Shown piece by piece: positions 22,311 through 29,134 of a stretch of DNA of 29,134 bases (position 1 is the first letter of the stretch; the number at the start of each line of letters is the position of its first letter). The stretch is from Bondarzewia mesenterica. Taxonomy: Eukaryota; Basidiomycota; Agaricomycetes; Russulales; Bondarzewiaceae. Position numbers and translations under genes: made by a program. The DNA lies in contig SGPL01000422.1 of assembly GCA_004802705.1 (NCBI GenBank), forward strand, positions 1 to 29,134. Reading direction: 5' to 3'. The notes beneath the pieces are model-generated. The model was given only the letters and a program-made list of their open reading frames with translations. It was not told the origin of the DNA and did not search any database.

Positions 22311-23200
22311 GGCAATGTTCCAATCTGGTGTGAAGTTGGTGCAATATTTGTGGTCAAGGGTCCAAGAAGTTATAGAGCAGGAGGATGGATAGGATATAGA
22401 GATGAAACATGGTGATAGAGATAGATGAGTGATGTTAATGAAATGAAGTCACCAAAATAACAATAAGTTACAGCAAAGTCAAAGTCGCAGGTCAAAGGTC
22501 ATAGTCACAGTCACAGTTCACACAGATAAAATGAGGTCTGAAGTCTGGAGACTAATCTAATATTTTGCAAAGACGTATTATAGCTTATATACTGAGTGAG
22601 GCGTAGAGAAGAGGGACCAAAAGTTATAGTGAATATTGTAGATGAAGGTAGAAAATAAGCAAACAAGGGTGAAGTCAGAACAAGAAGAATGGAATGAAAA
22701 ATAGAAACAAGAATATTTAGTGATCAGTAATCTGGCATCAGTTCGAAAGGAAGCATAGGCATGTGAGATTGAAAGGTAAAAGGTAATCTAGCAAACTTGA
22801 TAGATGCCCTGTGATGTCTCCTAGAAATAACATGCGATAAAATGATAGAACGGAGGAGCATGTGCTCTGAGCGATATTAGATTAGAACGGGATGTGGGCG
22901 ATGTCGCTGATAGTCAGCTGATTATACTGAAAGTGATTACACTGAACAGATGAGCTTGAGTGCTGCTTGGCATAGTTGATTGTGAAGGTCTGATATATGG
23001 AGCAGGTCTGGAGAATCGATAAGGAAAGGTCTCATGATCGGGGGTCGAAGCAGCTAAGCTAAGGGGAAATTGCAAAAGATCGCAAAAGGTCAGTAAAGAT
23101 CGCAAGACATTGCAAGTGGACGGAGATGGTGAAGGTTCTGGATCAAAAGCTAAAAGGCAAAAATGGTAGTCTTCAAGGCTAGAGAGTAGGGGTGCTCATC
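22311..23200 (-). promoter_or_regulatory. Possible LTR or promoter region for the minus-strand gag-like gene
   Basis: Read on the minus strand it is pyrimidine-rich, with a TATA-like TATATAAG (complement of 22584-22591) between the C+T-rich part and the gene at 21665. That is the layout of an LTR plus leader. A simple hexamer-like run of AAAGTC, AGGTCA and AGTCAC words sits at 22474-22520, and a related GATCGCAAAAGGTCA run at 23060-23112. I could not find TG...CA ends, so the LTR reading is only a suggestion. Confidence 0.3.
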
Positions 23201-23209
23201 AATATTAAA

Positions 23210-24562
23210 GATAATAAAAATAGATCAATGTGAATACCTCTAACTGCTACTCTATATATTAAAATGTCTTTATTTAATCTCATAATTTTAATATTTTTGA
23301 AGAGCTTTCTTCTTGTAGTGCTTCAATTCAGATTTGTTTTCTATAAATAAGTTCATCTTTATAAATATAACTTTGAGAAGTGTAAAGAGAATTTAAATTC
23401 TAAAGAATGTTGTTGAAGAACAAGAAATTAGTCAACAAGCCTAAAATAAAATAAAAATAAAAAATAAGAACTCAAAGTAAAAAATAAACTAAGAGAGAAG
23501 AAATGCAAAAAGAAGAAAAAAACATATAATGCATAAGAGAATGGTATTTTATTTAATCTCATGAAGTAACATTATTTAATGATAAATTGCATAACTTTAT
23601 TCTATTAGAGACAGATATTATCTTCAGTAGTTTAATTGCAATGTGGGATCACTATTTAAATATCACACTTTGTCACACTATTTTTTATGCATTTTGTTAG
23701 CCTCCTAAAATCTAGCATTGTTAGGCTTTTTTTGATAAATCTTTTAAGTTGTTCTTCTCTATTGTTGTTTTATCTTTACAATACTTAAACTTCTTACATT
23801 ATGTCAAAGCATAAACCCAATAATTTATACTTTAATTGTAACATAAATTGTATGTATTTAAGTTTATCTATTATATTATATACATGTTAAAATACAATAA
23901 AATAAATTTTATAATACTTTACTGCATTATTGAAGAAAAAACTTTTTGTTATAGTTTTTATAATTCTTTTTCAATATACTAGCTCGCTTCTCATCCTCAT
24001 ATTTTATACCACTCTGTTCTCTTTATTTTAAATATCTCATCCTCATATTTTATATCACTCTATTCTCTTTATTTTAAATATCTCTTAAGCAAAAATTATA
24101 TTTTTAAATTATCAAGTGAATATTTATATATTTAGTATAAATTATATCTCTAAATCACAATTAATCCTCATGAAAAGCAAATGCTTAAAGTGAGTATCAT
24201 ATTATTAAATTATTATGCTATAATTATTAAAATAAATATAGTTCTATTTAATGATAAAACTATTAAAACCTTTATAGTGTTATATTAACTTGCTTAAACT
24301 TATCATACATGACCCTCTAGACATAACTTATTCTCTGTGTAGTCAATTTATTTGAAGTATCAAATTAAATTATAAATTAAACACTTTTAAAGATATTAGC
24401 CACTATCACTAAAATAATGATCTAGATCTTCAAGATCTTTATGAACAATAATAATAATGAACAAAAACAAGTATCTAAGCTATTGAATGCAAAAGGCTCA
24501 TAAGTATAAATATTATAAGAATTATGACACTAAATAAAAATCTCTATTTATTTATTATAAAG
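23210..24562. other. AT-rich interval, no gene seen
   Basis: A+T-rich with short A-runs and no coding signal. It includes a tandem duplication (see next entry) and a stretch of A+G-rich sequence at about 23400-23530. Confidence 0.55.
23989..24080. repeat. 46-bp tandem duplication
   Basis: Unit 1 (23989-24034) and unit 2 (24035-24080), TCTCATCCTCATATTTTATA..., differ at only two positions (ACC/ATC and CTG/CTA), both transitions. It is the best preserved repeat in the AT-rich part of the spacer. Confidence 0.85.
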
Positions 24563-24774
24563 CTTAAAATATGATATATGTTAATTAAACTATCAATAGC
24601 AAAAAAAGTGCCACTACATAAAGAGGCTCTAAGTTTATCTTATATATAAGTTTAATATAGTTATAGTTATAATTGCATCATAATGATGATATCGCTTAGC
24701 ATGAGCTTTATGAGTGATATTATAATTTATATTATAAATAACTCTTTTATTATCACATTGTAAATGTATACATC

Positions 24775-26403
24775 TCAGTTGTTGACAAGTACTCCCTCAG
24801 AGAATTTTTCCACTATATAACTTTTTCTATAGTTTATGAAATCACGTTTAATATTTTTGATCAAAGCCTTCATCACTTTCATCCATTTGCAATGTATTAT
24901 AATCCTTTGTAACCTTTCATACTTACTAATATCGACAGCACTGGTCTCATCATATGTATTTGCCCTATCAGATGTGGCTATTTTGTGCACTCTTAAATAA
25001 AAACATTAAATGATATATTCTACATCATATTTTTAAATGTCAAATAATAACTAACCTAAATTATTAATCTTTATTATCTTTAGGAACATATCTATCATAT
25101 TCTTATTTCAAAACCCTAACATTATGCATCTGCTTTATATTAGCCATCAACTCCTATGAAACATCATTCTTTAGCAAATACTACAGGTGAGATTCATCAA
25201 TCTCGAGATCATTGTAATATTTAAAATTATTTCTTTTTAACCACTGCAATATAGCCTTCACCATGGACTATCGCATATGAAAAGTTATCTACAACTAATC
25301 CTTTGATAAGATTCTTTATTCAATAAATGTTATCGACATGATCAATACCAACAACAATGAATGCCAAGGCATTAGCTTTCTCTAGCCTTCTCTTTGTTAT
25401 TAAAATCACTCCTCTCATATCCTGCTCATATGTACTGACCATTCTACGCATCTCACATTATAGTGTAGATGCATTTTCTGCCCCACACATACCTTTTAGC
25501 GTCAATTTATAAACGTACACTCGAGGATACAATAACACAATCAACAGATACTCTGATATCATTAACACTCATAACTTTTATGGCATAGAGCTAATTCAAA
25601 GGATGTTAGCCAATGCAAACTTGAGTGGCAAAGTGATCTTCATCTCATTCAATACTAACAGATACTGCTGATAGATTTATGCACTAGCCACATTATCCTC
25701 AAAAAACACTAATCCCCTCTTCTTTAACAACATCTCTTTTGTCAAGACATGAGCATGATGATGAATGTCTAACTTTAGCATTAGATGTTCAAAATTAGAA
25801 ATAAAATTGATAGAAATTTAAATAACATTATCCTCAAATGCTTTTCTCTCTAGCACAGACCACATACACAATCATCCTCAATGTGTCATCTCTCATTACA
25901 TTGTAAAACTCCTGATAATAAGTATGCTGCTCATTTTTATTTGGCAGAGACATGAAGCTCTCTAAGCTACATTCATGCTCTTCTAAATATAAGCATTGAT
26001 GTCGACCACTTTCATCATTCGTACAATGGCACTTGTTCTACTTATTAACTGCCAACTGATAAACAGAATTTTACAAATCTGTCAAACCTCTCATTACTAT
26101 TACATTTATTAGCTGAATCTTCTGTACCTGCTCCAATGCTGACAATAACAACCTCCTCATTATAGCCTCCTTCAGTTCCTTCATCATCAATGTTTCAATA
26201 TTATCCACTAACAGTTGATACTTCTCTTCAACTGCATGGTCCACTAGACCTCATAAGTTATTAATGTGTTCATTGCCTCCTCTTTATAACACCACGCACA
26301 ATATTGATATCTTAGTTGATCTCTCTGTCCTTAATAATATCATTCTTCTTTAGATAACATCTTTAACAGTTGTAAAAGTTAATTTCAAGAGTTCTTTGAC
26401 CAT
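24775..26403 (-). pseudogene. Gene B, right copy: Helitron N-terminal protein (DUF6570-like)
   Basis: The more complete copy. From ATG 26403 (minus): MVKELLKLTFTTVKDVI, HAVEEKYQLLVDNIETLMMK, KCHCTNDESGRHQC (Cys/His cluster), LEEHECSLESFMSLPNKNEQ, then VVCAREK. One frame over: VLERKAFEDNVI, NFEHLMLKLDIHHHAHVLTK, KRGLVFFEDNVAS, LNEMKITLPLKFALANIL, ISEYLLIVLLYPRVYVYKL, GMCGAENASTL and MRRMVSTYEQDMRGVI. In a third frame: RKLMPWHS, SITFIE to LSKD, ITFHMR to SMVKAILQWLKRNNFKYYND, ELMANIKQMHNVRVLK, EYDRYVPKDNKD. A terminal 71-codon open piece (24990-24775) includes KYERLQRIIIHCKWMKVMK and ends KFSEGVLVNN. The order CAREK, HAHVL, KFALAN, YPRVYV-KL, STYEQDM, RLMP, WLK-NN matches the DUF6570 region upstream of Rep in basidiomycete Helitrons. 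At least two frameshifts and many stops. The last 71-codon piece is not recognised. Confidence 0.7.
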
Positions 26404-26679
26404 AATTATAGTGCTATTTATCAGCAAAAATACTACTTGCTTACAATATATTATAATATCTTACTCATAACATTCATCTAATTTCAGCTTATTTGTTTTG
26501 CATTCTTATTTGATGCTAATTTATAAGTTATTAGAAGCAAATTATCTTTCATAATAAATAAACTCATTCATATGGGTGGGAGTAGAATCTTCTACAGATG
26601 TTTGCTGCTTATTATAATTCTAATATATATTAAAACTACCTTATAGCTTATCTACCTTTAGCTAACTAACCATAATTAA

Positions 26680-26935
26680 GCATAAGTATAACTAACCAAA
26701 GTTAATTATAATTAATATTAATTAATATTATAAAGTTTTGCATTTATTAACTAAATTAAAGCAATTCTTAATTAAAAAACTTCAAATTTTAACCCTTCTC
26801 ATTAAAATCTTTTTGATGATGCATAATATGTATAGGGTTAATGTATAAACAATGATAGTAGTCAATAATAATAAGCAGTTATAAAATTTTGTTTAAGTAA
26901 AAAAAACCTATATATAAAATTATATAAAATATATT
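26680..26935 (-). repeat. Right-arm mirror of the 270-bp repeat
   Basis: Reverse complement of 18574-18844, as expected from the inverted duplication. Contains ATTAATATTAATTAATATTA and the CTTATATATAAA-type words. It abuts the SINE head. Confidence 0.55.
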
Positions 26936-26939
26936 ACAA

Positions 26940-27080
26940 GCTCAGATGATGTAGTGATTAAGATTATAAGGCCTGAGTTCAAACTTGGCAAATGATAAAA
27001 ATAAATTCAAGTAACAATTGAAAGATAATAAGTGACAAATAAAGTAAAAAGTTAGCATTAAATTTTATTCTTACAGTAAT
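26940..27080 (+). repeat. tRNA-derived SINE, right arm copy
   Basis: Best preserved of the family: GCTCAGATGATGTAGTGATTAAG (A-box at about 26949-26962) and GAGTTCAAACTTGG (B-box, 26975-26988), 26 bases apart, close to tRNA spacing. The tail (AAAGATAATAAGTGACAAATAAAGTAAAAAGTT...) matches the tail at 11520-11615. The acceptor stem does not pair, so it is not a tRNA gene. Confidence 0.7.
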
Positions 27081-27249
27081 ATTAAATTAGGCTGATTTGA
27101 TTATTAATTGATGCATGCTTATTTCATAATTATTGCTGCTTATTTATACTAAATTAAAAAAGGAGAATACATTATAAGAAGGTTCCTACAATAACATCTT
27201 ATTTATAAGTGTAGTTTTTGCTGATATTTTTGCAAGCTCACATAAAGCT

Positions 27250-28420
27250 ATGGAGGACAATAAAGGTATAAACAATAGATGCCCTACCTGCAGTCAAACT
27301 CTTTATCTGCTTTTTAAGATCAGCTTAATCTCATAATGCATGACTGATGAGTAAATTACATAAATAGTTATCTATATGTTCATCTGTATAGCTCCTTCAC
27401 TGACTCTACAACTTACCTATGGTCTCACCCCATTCAAACAACACAATTAATATCTCAGCTGATAATGTGTGTACACTACCCCTCTGATCAAGCTACTCAT
27501 TCTCTTTACATGCTACACTTGTGCTGCACATAAGCTGTCTAGCACATTGACCTCCTCATGACTAACAATCTATTCAACCTCACCATGATAATCATACGTA
27601 CTTCTTGTATGTCTAATATTCATCAGTATTTCTACACAAACACCTCATATCTGCTTGATAATTTTATTCTGACTTCTACTCACTGAAAAAATGAATGAAC
27701 TGCTTATATACTATGTTTCAAACTAACAGACATTGACTCTATAAATCCCTCTTCCCTGAACCCTGCCACCCTCTTTAGCATTATTAAAGTTAACACAATG
27801 AACTTCTACATGGCTCTAGATAGCAACTACAAAGGTGGTATTTATATCACGCCAATACTGATAGATGTTAAACTCTAGCTATTTCTCAAGTCTACTGATG
27901 TTATTAATGACAATGACTTTCAAACGAGATCTGACCACTTAAAGATGATTATCAACACCATAACTACTTCTGAACATTTAATAAAAAGTATCATTTCTTA
28001 TATGAACAATTCATATTTAAAACTTCATTACTATGCATTCACGGTAAGTCACTATTTGATAATAAACATTACAAGATCTTAATATAAAGTCTCTCTTTAG
28101 ACAGCAGACAATGAAGCCAGTAATGTACATCACTACTCACCTTAATATCAACCACTAATGTTATCACACTTTATACAGAGGACACATCTTTAGGACTATT
28201 ATTCACAATATCTGAATATCCACTTACGACGGAACAAGCTCAAAATGAGATTGACTAATTTATAACTTTTTATCGTGTCAATGTGTTACTTGCATATGAT
28301 ATCAATGGTGACCTCATTCCTCTTGACTGTTATCATCAAATGCTTATCATGCCTTTGTCAAAAACTAATTTAGATTTAAATATCACTTAATTCATCTGCA
28401 AAAACTTCACTTGCAAATAA
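27250..28420 (+). pseudogene. Gene A, right copy: unidentified spliced protein
   Basis: Starts ATG 27250 (MEDNKGINNRCPTCSQTLYL). A frame shift later, the open part reads YFYTNTSYLLDNFILTSTH, LTDIDSINPSSLNPATLFSI, NTMNFYMALDSNYKGGIYIT, DVINDNDF, INTITTSEHLIKSIISYMNN and LKLHYYAFT. Two introns fit exactly: 28044-28100 (GTAAGT...TTTAG, 57 bp) and 28120-28178 (GTAATG...CACTAATG...ACAG, 59 bp), leaving a 19-bp middle exon. Splicing both puts the last exon in the frame DTSLGLLFTISEYPLTTEQA, FYRVNVLLAYDINGDLIP and CYHQMLIMPLSKTNLDLNIT, ending near 28420. The premature TAA at 28388-28390 is CAA in the left copy. I cannot name the family. The spliced structure and conservation of splice sites in both arms show it was once a real gene. 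It points outward, away from gene B. Confidence 0.55.
28044..28178 (+). other. Two short fungal-type introns of gene A (right copy)
   Basis: Intron 1: 28044-28100; intron 2: 28120-28178. Both have GT...AG ends, and intron 2 has CACTAATG about 18 bases before its AG, a good branch site. The 19-bp exon plus two bases of the next exon restores the long open frame. The left arm keeps the GTAAGT, GTAATG and ACAG signals. Confidence 0.6.
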
Positions 28421-28788
28421 AATGTTATTTATACTTATTTATTTATTTTTTAGTTTTTTTTTTTCTATATTCTAATTTGACATTAATTCATATCTAATTG
28501 AAAGCAAATTACCTTTTGTAATATAATCAATGCATAATAAAATAATAGTTTTAAAATATAATATAATTTCTCTATTTAATTCAGTTTAAACCTCATTTTC
28601 AAGCAATAAGAATATTTATGATTAAATTTTTAAGCAGTCTTGAATGCAGTTTTTGAGCTGATTTTTACATGTGAGTGAGCTATTAGCTGAATTAGCAAGT
28701 GTTAGAGCTTAACAATTATCACTAACTCACAATATTAATACACTAACTACAATTGAGCATAAATATAACACATTATTTAGTGCCTTTT

Positions 28789-29134
28789 TACCGTCTTAGA
28801 CGGGCCAGCCGAAGGTGCTTTTTGCCCGACGCTGATGGCTAGCTGAGCTCGGCCGATAGCCATGGGGCCCTATTACAGACAGTTCAGCTGCCAATGTCGT
28901 TCACCGTCTCTGATGGTTCAGCTGAGCAGTAGCTGGGCAGACATATGGGCCTTGCTTGCTCACTGTTCACCGTCTCTGACGGGTCAGCTGAGCATGCAAA
29001 AAGTGTTTTACTTGCTCACCATTCACTATGTCCAATGGTTCAGCCGAGATTCTCGGGGAAGGTAATNGGGTCGGGCTTGCTCGCCATTCACCATGTCTAA
29101 TGGTTCGGCTGAGCACCTTCTGGGCAGACATATG
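28789..29134 (+). repeat. GC-rich minisatellite with built-in small hairpins
   Basis: Full units start at 28900, 28966, 29022 and 29087 (66, 56 and 65 bp), each beginning TTCACxxTxTCxxAxGGxTCxGCxGAG; more diverged units reach back to 28789. The best units contain CCGTC-TCT-GACGG or CCGTC-TTA-GACGG, a 5-bp stem with a 3-base loop, then a GGxTCAGCTGAGC block. CTGGGCAGACATATG recurs at 28934 and at the window end. The array continues beyond the window. One base is ambiguous (N at 29067). Confidence 0.85.

Larger units (their letters stand above)
20604..24562. other. Spacer between the inverted arms
   Basis: The sequence is unique in this window. The first 2.6 kb (to about 23200) is clearly richer in G+C and contains CG dinucleotides; the last 1.35 kb (23210-24562) is AT-rich. 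The arm homology ends sharply at both inner borders (AAG|TTCCGTCC on the left and the mirror of CTTAAAAT on the right). It may be a later insertion into an older palindrome or the original loop. Confidence 0.7.
24563..28769 (-). repeat. Right arm of the 4-kb inverted repeat
   Basis: Reverse complement of 16720-20603 plus about 330 bp (about 25482-25812) that the left arm lacks. The inner end is CTTAAAATATGATATATG (mirror of the left CATATCTTAAG end). The outer end stops at TATAAC (28769), where a GC-rich minisatellite begins about 20 bases later. In the left arm the outer end continues into the 270-bp repeat. Confidence 0.9.

Noticed and set aside
26940..27012. Functional tRNA gene
   Set aside because: The internal promoter boxes are present but the acceptor and anticodon stems do not form; copies in three places share a tail, as a SINE would.
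16720..28769. Assembly fold-back artefact as the explanation of the palindrome
   Set aside because: The arms differ by about one base in ten and by a 330-bp deletion, which a duplicated read would not show.
16720..28769. Polinton/Maverick or virus-derived element because of the long inverted repeats
   Set aside because: I see no DNA polymerase B, integrase, capsid or packaging ATPase, and gene B reads as a Helitron N-terminus.
28789..29134. CRISPR array
   Set aside because: Unit lengths vary, the whole unit is repeated rather than repeat plus unique spacer, and the DNA is eukaryotic.
28789..29134. Telomere or subtelomere end
   Set aside because: No TTAGGG-type repeat is present.

Overview
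This is repeat-rich nuclear DNA from a filamentous fungus, most likely a basidiomycete of the Agaricomycetes type. That placement rests on recall of transposon protein families: a Helitron replicase, a Ty3/Gypsy chromo-integrase, a DDE_1 endonuclease and a gag-like zinc-knuckle protein all read like agaricomycete copies. I see no intact host gene, rRNA or functional tRNA. Almost every line of coding sequence is a broken mobile element, and most in-frame stops are single transitions (Arg CGA to TGA, Gln CAA/CAG to TAA/TAG, Trp TGG to TAG/TGA). The AT-rich parts have almost no CG dinucleotides but many TG and CA.

Layout. 329-1474: 3' end of a Ty3/Gypsy element (integrase tail, chromodomain, probable LTR). 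1990-6020: a Helitron replicase cut off just after its Walker A. 6054-8385: a second LTR element (LTR plus gag remains) abutting the broken Helitron. 8386-11790: AT-rich sequence with direct repeats and tRNA-derived SINE-like copies. 11795-12753: a DDE_1 transposase cut off at a 1.3-kb LTR (12754-14049) that carries four perfect heat-shock-type motifs. 14300-16260 (minus): a gag-like zinc-knuckle protein remnant.

16720-28769 is the main structure: two inverted arms (16720-20603 and 24563-28769, 3.9 and 4.2 kb) around a 4-kb spacer. Each arm holds, divergently, an unidentified spliced gene ('gene A', pointing outward) and the N-terminal part of a second Helitron-type protein (DUF6570-like, pointing inward), with a tRNA-derived SINE between them. 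The left arm lacks about 330 bp present in the right. The spacer holds a GC-richer gag-like remnant and a promoter or LTR-like stretch, both minus strand. At 28770 the AT-rich sequence stops abruptly at a GC-rich minisatellite that runs to the window end.

The genes do not form a pathway. The window records nested insertion, inverted duplication and mutational decay. All family calls come from reading the translation by eye; no search was run.
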